In this document: positions 37,771 to 48,400 of the stretch, one piece after another | Position numbering within the stretch: position 1 is the stretch's first letter | Layout: the number at the start of each line of letters is the position of its first letter | DNA from: Lateolabrax maculatus | Lineage: Eukaryota; Chordata; Actinopteri; Acropomatiformes; Lateolabracidae | DNA: 64,000 nt | Direction: 5' to 3' | Assembly: GCA_031216445.1 (NCBI GenBank) | Contig: CM062217.1 | Location: 25,165,001 to 25,229,000 of the forward strand | The notes under the pieces: model-generated | Database searches by the model: none | What the model saw: the letters and a program-made list of their open reading frames with translations, nothing else | Told to the model about the DNA's origin: nothing | Program-made: the position numbers and the translations under genes

Positions 37771-40700
37771 GTATATATATTGTCATAGAAAAACAGCACA
37801 AAATCATATAATATTCCGTGATGGGAAATAGATCTTCCTTTTGCTGTTTTCTACATAACATGTTTAGTCAGTATCACCCTGTTCATTCATCTGATTAGAT
37901 GATTTTTAAATTAGCTTTTAAAAAGTCTAAAAAATTAAATAATACGCGATTTATCGAACTAACTGTTTATAATCAGAAGACTTTGTATTCCATGGACACA
38001 TCTAGTTTCTGTAAAAAAAAAAAAAAAAAAGAAATACCATCTTTACATTTAAGATTTCTAACGGTTTATAAAACGTATTTTTGAAAAAACTCTCGGTGGG
38101 GAGGGTATTCACTGACATCTTTCTGTTCAGTAGCCTAAACAAAATCAAAAAGTATTTTTTGTTATGAAAACTTAAAACATATCACATGCCAAGAGTAGTG
38201 TAGTGTTAGTCTGCTGCTAACCTCTTGAAACAAAGCCACCTAAACCTACAGGTTTAACCTTGGTTAAACCTAACTTCTGGCCTAACATACATGAGGGCCA
38301 GGCTCGGCTCACTCAGGCTGAGTTAAGTACAGCCAATTTTTCAACGACATCTCACAGCTCAAACTGTGCATTACCAAACATTTCATAAAAGCATTAAAAG
38401 ATTAAGGAATAGCTGCCTTTGTTTTCAGGCTCTAACCTCCTTTCTGTTTCTCAACAAAGGCTGAAATACATCAGTTCTACTCATAAATCTTTGTACTTAC
38501 AGTTCCTCTGGAATGCTTAGGGACGCACATAAGTAAGCATATGGTTTGTCCTCATGCAAGTGGTTAGGTCCTTACTGTCATAAGCATAGGCTGCCCCCTA
38601 GTGGATGGAAATCGTAAGTGCTCAGTGCTCCTTCATCCTGATGGCCTCATTTTATATGATTTATTCTCCAAATACTTTGTTTAAAGAGAGCTTGTCTTGA
38701 CACCTGAAACAGATTAGTTTAACTCCAAGTTGTTAACAAACCCAGACGGCAGAAAAAAAAGAAAAAAAAAACATGTTTGCCTGCCAACAGAAAGAGGAGA
38801 AGTTGTGCTTGAACTGGAGAGAACTCACCACACGGAACTAAATGATGTACTGTGATTTGTTTTAGCCACTAGGTAGAGCTATGATACTAACCATGGATTG
38901 TGTTTTGTTAACAAACATACAGAACATACAAATTAAGTTTCTATTCTTTCTATTTGTCATGTAGCAATCAGAGAAGATGGCATGCCAGGAGGGAGGAACA
39001 AAAGCATCGGGCCTGTTCAGGTAAATCCTTCTGTTCTATAAACACCAGAAATACTGTATTTGTGACATTCACTGACCCTCTTCTTCTTAGAGTCAGGCTA
39101 TACATATCATTCTGGCTCAGTCCCTGAGTTATCTCGCTCACTGTGAATGCACTCAGAGCACAAACCATTCACTAACATTGAGTTGGAGTGCTGTAATGCT
39201 AACGATTTGGGCACAGGGATACTCGTGATGCATGTAATGAGACAGAGCCCCTGACCTTGTTGTATCATCATTATAATCATGTAGCCGCTGAATATTCTCC
39301 ATTCAGCGCCGGCTACACTATTAACACTGGCGAGAGAACAAACGGTCAGGAAAATGGGTGACATGAGGCTAAGTACCACTGAGCCCCCATTCAGGGGAGG
39401 GATGTAGTCAATTCATTCCAGCTCAATTCAGAAAGTCACAAACGAAACGACCGCTTCCATTAAAAGATGGCTTTATTTCTAAGCCCTAATGAAAAGAAGA
39501 CCTCTCTGTCATTAATACAGAATGAATTGCTGTTTCGGTAGATGTGCTGAATTGATGGAAGTTAAAGTGAATTGACTCCAGCCACAGATACAAAACTCCA
39601 CATTTTCTGGCATGCTTAAGCCTTTCAAAATGGCTTTTGTGTGTGTTTTCTCCCAGCATGGACCTGCAAGGATTCTATTATTTTAGGTGTGTGTATCAGC
39701 CAATCAGATACACACAGACACATACCTGTTTGCGTCCTTCTTTCTTTTCCCCACTCCCTGTTTCATTGTGTGATTGTGTCCTTGCTTCTCAACGTTTCAG
39801 TGAAAAGCAGTGTGGTGCTAGTCAATGCTAATCAATTGAACTGAGACACACAGTCACATGAGGATGTGCTGCAAGCTCAAAAAAACTAAAACAAACCCAA
39901 ACCCTCTTTTTGTGTGTGTTTTAGATCACAGAGGAGGAGATAGAGCGGATCATGTCGGGGCAGGAGTTCAAGGAGGACGCCCCGGAGCACACCTGGGCAA
40001 ACAACGGCGACAGCGACCACAGCTCTCCCAGCAATGGAGCCTCGGAGGGCAACCAGCCGTCACCCGCCTCCACTCTGTCATCCAAGTGAGTTGTTCATCT
40101 CATCTACTCCACTGCACAGCGCCGGCCATTGAGATAATGAGCCGGCCCTGACAGTCTAACACCTCATTCCCACCTCACCCAGACTTTAGTTAAGGTATTC
40201 ATCAGCTGAAAAATGCCTGAATATGCAGCTCCTCAGGCTTGACACAAAGAGCCTGCTGCACTATCTGCTGTTCTTGCTATGTAGACGAGCGCATTGTCTA
40301 TCTACGCTCATCAAGGACAAATATTGTCTAGGTTGTCGCACAACAGTATTTATTTTAGTCTCGTTTTGTAAAAACATTAGGTTTATCTCCACAGCCACAC
40401 AGCCTGATAGCTATTCACAGGAATACTTGTTTTATCAATTTAAATCCGAGTAGAAATGAACAGCAATAACAGAATGCCTGTGCAGCGTAGGCACATACAA
40501 AATGAACTGCAAAGTTTTGTCTACAAGTTTCTAAAAAAAATGGCCCAAGTTTTTCAAAAAGAAACAGAATGGAGTCCCACCACGCTTCCCTAGATAAAGG
40601 TTAAAGGTTGTGACATTTAAAGGGACAGTCTGAATGTCCTGTACAGAGATATAGTCGGACATATTTAGCTTAGCTCAGCACAAATACTGGAAGAAGGGAG

Positions 40701-43700
40701 GAAACTACTAGCCACGCTCTGTACTGCACACACAGATATGAAACGTAAAAATCTTCTAACTGATGCCAAAAAGACTGTTCCTTTTAATAAAAATAAAAAA
40801 ATAAATAAATTTATATGGCCAAGTGTGTATGACCTTTGACCTTCTTGTGCCTCCAGTCGCTCTGTGGAAATGAATGGTTACACAGCGGCCCTCAGGGACC
40901 AGTACATCAACACCTCCATGTCCACACACTACCAGCTCCTGCCTCACCTGTTCAGCTACGCCGCACAGTCTGGCCTGCTGGCCCCCCAGCCCCGCAGCCT
41001 CTACCCACAGTCCCACCCACTGGTGCTGCAGCTGGTAGCTGCGGAAGACCTGGCCCCCCTGGCCACCCCTATGCTCATAGAAGACGGGTGAGTCATGCAT
41101 ACACAAGATACTACACTTACCCATATATTTAGTTATTTCTCAGCTTAATGTTTTTAATAAATAACTGAGCTTTGAATTCAGCCTGTCTGCTGGTATTTTG
41201 TCTCTGTCAGTGACTCAGCCAACAAAGAATTTTGAAAATGTTTACTGAAAGCTAAGCAGACGGAGCCCACTCCATCTAAAACTTATTAGAATAAGAGTCA
41301 AAAATCTGGTTCATTAACAATCATGTGACAGGACTCAGAGACAGACATGGCAGGAAACTGGAGCCACCTGCTGGTACAAACCATCATTACAAAAGACACC
41401 TAATGACTTCAGCTCCTCTCTATCCGGTCACATGTAAATGAGCAAACCCAACATTTTACATAAACAATATTAAACATTTTGCATCACAGCCAAAATGGCT
41501 AACAGCAATGAAAAAGACAGAAATGTTTTGTCAAATATTTATGTTTTCACTGTTAAAAATAATGAAACACAATAAACAAAGAGAATTGTTTATTGCATAA
41601 ACCCACTGAAGACAAATGCAGTAATATTTTAAATTTGATTAACATCCACCATGTTGGCTAGTAACCTGACAATAAAGCCAGTCACAGTGTGTTTATCCTT
41701 TTCTGGCTGATTGGCAGTTTATTTCAAGCCCTTAGTGTTAGTGTGGTGCATTGAATATGTCAGTCAATAAATCAGTCAAATCGTATCATGCTAGAAGTGA
41801 TCTATACCAGATCTGGTTTCACACAACAAGCCAATATCTTAGATCTTACCCTACTCCCCTGTCTTTTTTGTGCGTTCCAGGTACAAAGTGACACAGGTGG
41901 AACTCTTTGCGCTGCTGTGTCGCCTGGCCGACGAGCTGCTCTTCCGCCAGATCTCCTGGATCAAGAAGCTGCCGTTCTTCTGCGAGCTCTCCATAGAAGA
42001 CTACACCTGCCTGCTCAGCTCCACCTGGCAGGAGCTCATCCTGCTCTCCTGCCTCACCATCTACAGTGCTCAGATCTTCGGAGACCTGGCCAACGTCACC
42101 GCCAAGTACACGCCGTCCGACGATGAGCTGCAGGGGTGAGTTGTGGGGATTTGGAGGGGTTGAGAGCATGGTCAGAGCTACCGGCTTTGGTTTAATTGCC
42201 CAAGTTCAATGCAGCTTGGGTCTTAATATGTAGTTTTGGATTGGAATGAAGACCAAAATTGTAAAAAAAAAAAAAGGGGGGGGGGGTTGGTCAGGGGTGG
42301 GGGCAGGATTATCCTTTAAATGTGACATTACAATTATTCAGGGTATCAATATCTACCAGGCCTTAGCACAACAATGAGGTAGCTAGCCATATAGTTACAC
42401 TCCACATCTGTGTCTACATATCAGAAGAAGAAATGACCCTCATTCATGTGTGGATAATATCTCACCTATGCTGACTCACATCGCCTCCTACATCTTTTTT
42501 TGTGAAGGCTATCACACCATTAACATGCAAAAGATACTAAAAGTTAGAGCTTCGCCAGTTCAATATTTCACCAAGAAGAATGGTGAATATTAGGAATTAA
42601 AAGTTCCCCACTGCAACTACAGTCCTCCACAAAGACAAGATGTTCCACCCTGTGGAAGTGTTTGATACCCCCCCCCCCCCCCCCCCCCCCCCCATCACAA
42701 CATGGAAAGTATTGTTATTGGACGAGGGCCAGTGAAGTGGTCCGTGAACGGGAGGACTCCTCGGGACAGAGCTGTGGCTAGCACCGTCTGGCATGGGAAA
42801 TCCGCTGGCTCTGCGTAAATCGAACAGGAATCATCTGACCCCATGACACCCGTTCCCCTAATATACAGCGCTATTCCGCTGCTTCGGTCAATTAGCCGGC
42901 AGTTTAGGAGTGAATATCTGATTTACAATGGCAGCGCTAAAGTTTGAGGGAGAGATTGGTTTTGATGAGTGGAAATAAACTTTGTGAATCTTTGTAACTA
43001 CTTCAAAAAGCGGTGGGATCTGCAAAACATTTCTTAAGCACTGTCAGTAGATCTGACATATTCCCTCCCTCATTTTTTTCTTGTTCATTGAAGCATGGAG
43101 GCTTAAGATAATGGGGCTTGAGGGATTTTATATTTTTTGAAGTGCTTTTTTTAATTTCATCACTGTGGATTTTAATGTGGACAGTAAACCTACCGTAACT
43201 CAATCTATCTTCTGCTTTGTTTGGAGAATTAAGCTTCACATGGTAGTAACCCTAAACATCTAGAGACATCATTCATCATATTATTATATATGTTATTCAT
43301 CACTACATTTTGACAGCATAATTGACAAGTCTGTGTGTCTGTGTCCGATCCCTCAGCTTCAGCGAGGACGGCATGGAGGTGATGGAGAGACTGATATATC
43401 TGTTCCGCAAGTTTCACCAGCTGAAGATCAGTAATGAGGAGTACGCCTGTATGAAAGCCATCAACTTCCTAAACCAAGGTAACGACGCGGGCTCTGCCCT
43501 CCCCGAGTCCAGGCTTTCCTGGCCCTGACCATCTCCTCCACGTGACTCCCTCCTTTTCGTTCGTATGTCCGCAGATATCCGAGGACTGTCCAGCATTTCC
43601 CAGCTCGAGCAGCTGAACAAGCGCTACTGGTATGTGTGTCAGGACTACACTGAATATAAGTACCCACACCAGCCCAAACGCTTCCCAGAGATCATGATGT

Positions 43701-44648
43701 GTCTCCCGGAGATCCGCTGCATTGCAGGTAAGGCCTCTTAAGTACTTTAGAGTACAATGGGCAGAATCATTTTTTTATGAAATCCACCACTTATCTGTTG
43801 TATAGTCTAATGAACTCTGCTGGATTCAGATGCTGGTAACTTTAGAAATTAATTTTTTTCCAAATACTAGTATGAATCCTATTCTTCTTAATATTATTCT
43901 TCTCCTACTACTTAATTTTTTTTAGAGGGCTTTCCTCCAATATTACTTAGCCAAAAAAGAAAGGCAGGTATGTGGCTCGATCAATGACAAAATTCTTAAT
44001 TTGTCTACCCCAAAAATTCTCCAATAGTGGCCTTTATTTACCTTGCCTGCATAGAGGACAAAGCCTTTATTTTAGATTAGAGATGCAGAGTCATGTCATA
44101 ATCACCACTCAGCTGCTCTGACTTTACCAAACTCACTCATGCATTTCAATTCCTTCAACTTTGCCTTTTTATGTTTAGTTAAGTTACTGCCTGTGGAGCT
44201 CGACACTTCCTGCACTGATGTTTCACACTGAAAACACCTCAGATGAAATAATCCCTCCCTGGCCTGGTTGGCTTTAAATTTGAAATATCTGCAGACAGTG
44301 TTTGAAGAGTTCTACTGGCAGCATTTTAACACAGAGCAAACAAAAAAAACAGCAAAGTAGAAACGATTGAAAGTAATTTGTTAATGAAAACAGTATTTGT
44401 GCTGAAAACAGAATGATATGACTCACAGCATTGATACTGATGGATTTAGTTTGATAGAAAAAGTCCAATGAAGCTAGAATAAGCTAATGCTGTGCTGCAT
44501 GTGGGGTGTGTTTGCAGGGAAGCTGGTGAACGTTCCTCTGGAGCAGCTCCCCCTCTTGTTCAAAGCAGTCTTGCACTCCTGCAAATCCAGCCTGACCAGC
44601 TACAGGACCGGCCCGTCGCCCTGCGTGACCACCTCCTCTGGAAACTAG
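37540..44648 (+). CDS. nr6a1: nr6a1 (germ cell nuclear factor), 3' eight coding exons, N-terminus missing
   Basis: Orphan nuclear receptor NR6A1/GCNF, a nuclear repressor that in other vertebrates binds DR0 elements and extended half-sites and silences pluripotency genes. Join: 37540-37770, 38965-39020, 39925-40085, 40857-41087, 41881-42135, 43357-43478, 43575-43727, 44518-44648. All introns are GT-AG and all phases match, giving 446 residues plus a TAG stop (residue 1 is the Asp split across the first acceptor). Domains: C4 zinc fingers about 9-64, C-terminal extension about 65-96, Ser-rich hinge about 97-220, ligand-binding-like domain about 228-430. Identification rests on GCNF-specific stretches such as AIREDGMPGGRNKSIGPVQ and EQLNKRYWYVCQDYTEYKY. 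Teleosts carry two paralogues, nr6a1a and nr6a1b; which one this is cannot be decided here. The start codon and N-terminal exon(s) must lie upstream. No frameshift or premature stop is visible. Confidence 0.96.
38590..38604 (-). promoter_or_regulatory. CTCF-like motif in nr6a1 intron
   Basis: The minus strand reads CCACTAGGGGGCAGC, a near-perfect CTCF core. Fish repeats often carry GCCCCCTAGTGG, so it may be repeat-derived. Confidence 0.45.
38965..39020 (+). CDS. nr6a1: nr6a1 exon: C-terminal extension of the DNA-binding domain
   Basis: A short 56-nt exon between TCATGTAG and CAG|GTAAAT. It encodes residues 78-96 (AIREDGMPGGRNKSIGPVQ), the basic stretch after the second zinc finger. In GCNF this C-terminal extension contributes to recognition of the bases 5' of the half-site. 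The first residue is split across the 1194-bp upstream intron, and the exon ends on a codon boundary. The near-identity with other vertebrate GCNF proteins, as remembered, makes the assignment firm. Confidence 0.96.
39925..40085 (+). CDS. nr6a1: nr6a1 hinge exon
   Basis: Acceptor TGTTTTAG, donor AA|GTGAGT. It encodes residues 97-149 and part of Asn150. The exon opens with the conserved acidic helix ITEEEIERIMSGQEF and continues into a Ser/Asn-rich linker (NGDSDHSSPSNGASEGNQPSP). This is the flexible hinge between the DNA-binding and ligand-binding-like domains. It is about two residues longer than the mammalian version as remembered. The proline codon CCC at 40063-40065 aligns with the residue altered in the pig vertebral-number allele. 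Confidence 0.95.
40616..40725 (-). repeat. Second copy of the same repeat, inverted, in nr6a1 intron
   Basis: Starts AAAGGGACAGTCTGAATGTC and includes TTAGCTTAGCTCAGCAC and GGAAACTACTAGCC, the reverse complement of the landmarks at 6335-6495. It lies in the 771-bp intron before the exon at 40857. Confidence 0.6.
40830..40842 (-). promoter_or_regulatory. Perfect DR1 nuclear-receptor motif
   Basis: The + strand reads TGACCT-T-TGACCT, so the minus strand is AGGTCA-A-AGGTCA. It ends 14 bases before the acceptor junction at 40857. DR1 is bound by HNF4, RXR heterodimers and COUP-TF in vertebrates. It also overlaps the region where the branch point and pyrimidine tract should be. Confidence 0.5.
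40857..41087 (+). CDS. nr6a1: nr6a1 hinge / start of ligand-binding-domain exon
   Basis: Acceptor TGCCTCCAG, donor GACGG|GTGAGT. It encodes residues 150-227: RSVEMNGY at the start, the PHLFSYAAQSGLL segment, then AEDLAPLATPMLIEDG, which leads into helix 3. The middle diverges more from mammalian GCNF than the flanking exons, as is usual for a receptor hinge. A perfect DR1 nuclear-receptor motif lies in the intron 14 bases upstream of the first exon base (see findings). Confidence 0.95.
41362..41374 (-). promoter_or_regulatory. CTCF-like motif in nr6a1 intron
   Basis: The minus strand reads CCAGCAGGTGGCT, a good core match. Binding is not shown. Confidence 0.35.
41881..42135 (+). CDS. nr6a1: nr6a1 ligand-binding-domain exon, helices 3-5 signature
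   Basis: Acceptor TGCGTTCCAG, donor CAGGG|GTGAGT. It encodes residues 227-312 and carries the nuclear-receptor ligand-binding signature: LADELLFRQISWIKKLPFF, then LSIEDYTCLL and STWQELILLS. This is the most conserved part of the fold. GCNF has no known ligand and recruits co-repressors and DNA methyltransferases in other vertebrates. The downstream 1221-bp intron contains a 26-base C run and a G-rich tract. Confidence 0.97.
42263..42301. repeat. A13-G11 tract with further G runs
   Basis: A run 42263-42275, G run 42276-42286, then GGGG and GGGGG runs nearby. This gives the four G runs a quadruplex needs on the transcript strand. Confidence 0.85.
42668..42693. repeat. 26-base C homopolymer
   Basis: Uninterrupted C run in the nr6a1 intron between the exons at 41881 and 43357. 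The exact length is prone to sequencing and assembly error. Confidence 0.85.
43357..43478 (+). CDS. nr6a1: nr6a1 ligand-binding-domain exon (FSEDGMEV...NFLNQ)
   Basis: Acceptor ATCCCTCAG, donor CCAAG|GTAACG. It encodes residues 312-353, including MEVMERLIYLFRKFHQLK and EEYACMKAINFLNQ, the middle helices of the domain. The following intron is only 96 bp, the shortest in the window. Reading through it meets an in-frame TGA after 16 codons, so retention would truncate the receptor. Confidence 0.97.
43575..43727 (+). CDS. nr6a1: nr6a1 ligand-binding-domain exon (DIRGLSS...EIRCIAG)
   Basis: Acceptor TGTCCGCAG, donor TTGCAG|GTAAGG. It encodes residues 353-404. The segment EQLNKRYWYVCQDYTEYKY is diagnostic for GCNF and is followed by RFPEIMMCLPEIRCIAG. 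The phases match both neighbours: two bases complete the split Asp and one base begins the Gly completed at 44518. Confidence 0.97.
44518..44648 (+). CDS. nr6a1: nr6a1 last coding exon with stop
   Basis: Acceptor TGTTTGCAG. It encodes residues 404-446 and ends TCT-GGA-AAC-TAG. The last helix reads KLVNVPLEQLPLLFKAVLHSCK, matching other GCNF proteins. No activation-type AF-2 core is apparent, in keeping with a repressor. After SCK there are 20 further residues rich in Ser and Thr. The mammalian protein, as remembered, ends only about six residues after this point, so the tail seems longer here. Confidence 0.96.
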
Positions 44649-45418
44649 ACCCCCCCGACCCCCCGAGTCGAGGGACTGGTCTCCCCTCTTGTGAATGTGA
44701 CAAGCAGCTAGTTTGTTTTTTGTAACTTTTTTCTTTATATATTTATTACACGACAGAGCTGAATGTATGCTGATTTACACTGTGCACATGCTTCTGTACA
44801 AAACAAATGCTCGTAGATGCATTGGTCTTTGGAGTTTACAAGTGTGTATCCAGTTTGCTCAATGTGTCAGTGTTGCTATTGTTAGAGCTAGACTTTGAAA
44901 GAGTTTATTTTATTCAGACAGGGGGCGGATAGACACATGTGACGAGTGTTTTGAGACTACCTCAGGAAGATGTTATTGCTATTTTCAGGTACCTTTTCTT
45001 GCTGTTAAATGAAGAGTTGCCCAGTCTAAAACCAAATCCCTACGAATGCTTTGGCACCTCAATCAGAGACTGAATGTTCAAAGGAGCTGCATAAATCAAA
45101 GATTGAAAATTGGTGTTTTGTTACACTGAAAATGCAAAATTAATTAGCAAAATTGAGCTGCTTTATCTGCATGGACTCTCGGACATCCTGCTTATGGGAG
45201 GCGGTCTTGTCAATTTAACATTCCACGAGTTAAGGTGACAGTTGTTGGATCTGTGGGATCTTCGTTGAAAAAGGAGCTTACGGGTATTTTTTACAATCAT
45301 AGACTGGGGATGTAAGGCTTAATTGCTGGGGAAGGGGAGGATAGCTAGGTTAGTTGTTCTAGTTTTAGTGTTTTTCTTTTTTGACCAAAGTGTTATGCAA
45401 TGCTTTTTTCAAATGCCC

Positions 45419-45465
45419 ATTAAAGGGTAGGAGGCTGATGGCTCCACAAGAAAAAAAAAAAAAAA
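45419..45465 (+). terminator. Candidate proximal poly(A) signal with genomic A run
   Basis: ATTAAA at 45419-45424 is followed, 26 bases later, by 15 consecutive A (45451-45465). This could give a short 3' UTR of about 0.8 kb. The genomic A run is also a classic internal-priming site for oligo-dT, so apparent cDNA ends here need care. Confidence 0.35.
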
Positions 45466-48400
45466 GATTTCTTATCAATGAAGGATCAGGATAAGAAATT
45501 AATCAATCTGTGTCAGAGGGGAGAACCCTCTGCTGGACAGACGAGTATGTTGCCGGATTTCATTCTAAATGCTGCTAAACGTGCGCACATTCTCGTGCAC
45601 ACATGTATGCACAGAGCAGATGTGATTCCCGGTCTTTGTTTCTTCGTCTGCTTCTCACCATCGTTTTTTGGGGAGTTTTTTGGCCTCTGCTGCCTTCAGT
45701 GCCACAACTTTGATGCATTGTAGCCTGCTCTCAGCGCACCGTCCCGAAAATCTAAGGCCCACGGTACTGGCTGTGTTTGGTTAAAGGGGTAATCCGCCAA
45801 GTTTTCCATTCTATGTTTTATTCAGAACAAACCAAAAACCGGAAACACTAAGCTCACAGAAAACAAGCACACAGAAGCCAGCACACTACGCCGGCCTGTG
45901 TGTGCTTGTCCAGCTTCAACCAGTTGGGAAAACCCCAGATTAAAAACCAATGGGTCCAGTCTGCTCCGTTGGCCAGTTCATGTCAGTTTCAGAGGAACTT
46001 GGACTGTTTTCGGGTCTTGTCAGGTTCAATCAAAATTTTGCACAGACCCAAGACCAGTAGCAGTTTAAGTCGGACCTTATCAAGAACTAGGGGGCACACG
46101 AAAGCGTGGACCCGAAACTTGGCTCAGGTGTGGTCTCCAGGGTTTTACTGGGTAAGGCTGGCCCAAAGACGAACACATGAAATCTTTTTTATGAACAGGC
46201 GAACGCAAAGTTTGCGGATAATCCCTTTAACCTGGCCAGCAGTGCGACTGACTAAGGCAAGGTTTAGAGAATTTAGGTGACTTCACTACGGCTTGCGTAC
46301 CCTCTGTGACAGATATGCACATTGTTTTTAAAGAAGCCATAAGAAGTGGTCTTTATTTTTGAAGTATGAGATGATCATTTCAGACCGCTTGAAGTGTCTT
46401 CTTGGAGTCCTCAAGTTTTAGCTATTTCATGATGTACGAACAAATTGAAATGCAGACAAAATGCAGTCCTCGCAACGACTCTCTTTTTTGCACACGACGG
46501 TGAGGCTCGGAGACCTTGACCCTTGACCTCGGCCACTGCCCACCCAGTGTGTTCCTCTCTCTCAGGTCCCTGCCGACCTGGATCTAAACAGGGTAAAGTG
46601 AGTGTTATGTATTGCATTCAGGAGTTCCTCAGTGACCATGCTGACGTACTTGTAGTATTAGTAGATGTAGGTTCCAGGACATTGTAGGTCCTCTGTAGAA
46701 AAAGTGTTTTTCTTTTCCACTTTATTTCCCTCAAGGTCCCCCCTCATTCAGTGAAAGTGGATGTAGTTAGAAGGTGAGACACGCAGGGTGGATTTTTCTC
46801 TTGGCATTGGCGATGGACGGAGCGAGAGGCATCCTCAAAATGTTTGCTGCCTCTCTGCCGTTTCATCCACCTCTCTGTGTGCAGCCATCACAGCACCACC
46901 AGCCCAATGCAGTGTTCCTCTTCCAAATGTTTCAAGCCTCTTTTCATCTTTTGATTTTTATACATTTTCATGTACCTTTGTAGTTATTGTGAATGTTTTG
47001 GGTTTTTGTTGTTTTTCACATATTGACTGTCTTTTTTTTTTCTTTTTGGGAGTGAAGACGACCCCTATCATTTTCTATACTTTGAATGAATTCTTGACTT
47101 TTTTGGATATGATTCTTTTAACTCATTCCCTTGCCCACAGTGGTTTATGAAAGAAAAAGTATTACTCAGGCAATGTCAGCCACATTTTATATGGACAATA
47201 CTGACGTCTTAGAGCCTTTTATGTATATTTGAATCATTTTACAATGCAAATGTGATGTTTTGGAGCCATCTGTGGTTCTAAACTGGATTGAAACACCACC
47301 AGGATAATCAGAGCTACCAATGGGTGTGTGGAGAATATTGTCGCTCTCCATTTCGTAAAATGTGCATCGTTCATCACACAGGCTTCTGAGGTTAAAGGGT
47401 AATTTCACCTAAATTACAAAAGTTTCCTAATTTACCTCTAATGGTATCTGACCATTCAGACAGTGTGGATCATATTTGTCCAGGTTTTTAGACAGCAGAA
47501 AGCAGACAGAACCGCAGGTTTCTGCATGGCTTGATGCAACTAGGGGTAAGTGAATGTGCAATTTTAGTGATCGGACCCTTTAAACCACATAATCTCAGGG
47601 ATTTGTAATGTTATGTAACTAAAGTCTGGGTGATGTGATGTATCATTAACAAGGAAAATCCCCCTAAAATCCCTCACCACTGCTGAGAAATGGGTTCAGT
47701 TGAGTGTCACGGTCGATTTTTCTCAAAGATACATCTTAACTAAATGTCAGCTGTCAGGTGTTTGTGTCGGAAGAGTAAAGGGCTTTTCTCTAGAGCTGCC
47801 ATTTTGCGCTGATGTTCAACAATCCCACATATGTGTACTGAAACAGTCTTGGAGAAGTAGAACAGAAAGGTTCAGGGTGGCCAACAACAAAGTCACTTCG
47901 TCTCAGAGAAACTCCAGGAATGCACCCAACATCACAGGCCGCAGAGATCTGACAGTGGAAGAGGATCTGAAGGGGGGATTTTTCCTTTAATGTAACAGCA
48001 AATAATATCAATACTGGCTTCTGCTAATCGTCCTTAAGTAAAAACTCACCTCGGCCACCTTACTGCCACCGCTCGGACTTCCTGTCGCGTTTTACACACG
48101 TGCTGAAGAAAGTGTTCCTTTTATATTCTGTATTTGTATTTTTTTGCAGACAAGGGATATGTCATTTGCAATTTCTGTACTGAAACTACCTCTTTATTTG
48201 TCATGTTGCTTACTTTCAAATAGGTGATTTTTTTTTTTTTGTCTTATTTATTGGTTTCATTGCACCAATGTTTTGTTATTTTGTGTCTCTTAATTCACTC
48301 AGTGACCTCTCAGATTTATAACAAGCGCTGATACCTGTTTTCTTCTCCTTTTTTTAAAAAGCGTAAACTTGTTGCCTCATAACTCTCTCTACCTCAGACT

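Noticed and set aside
37497..37861. Long open frames in other frames and on the minus strand over the DNA-binding exon
   Set aside because: Shadows caused by GC-rich third codon positions of the real exon; no family features.
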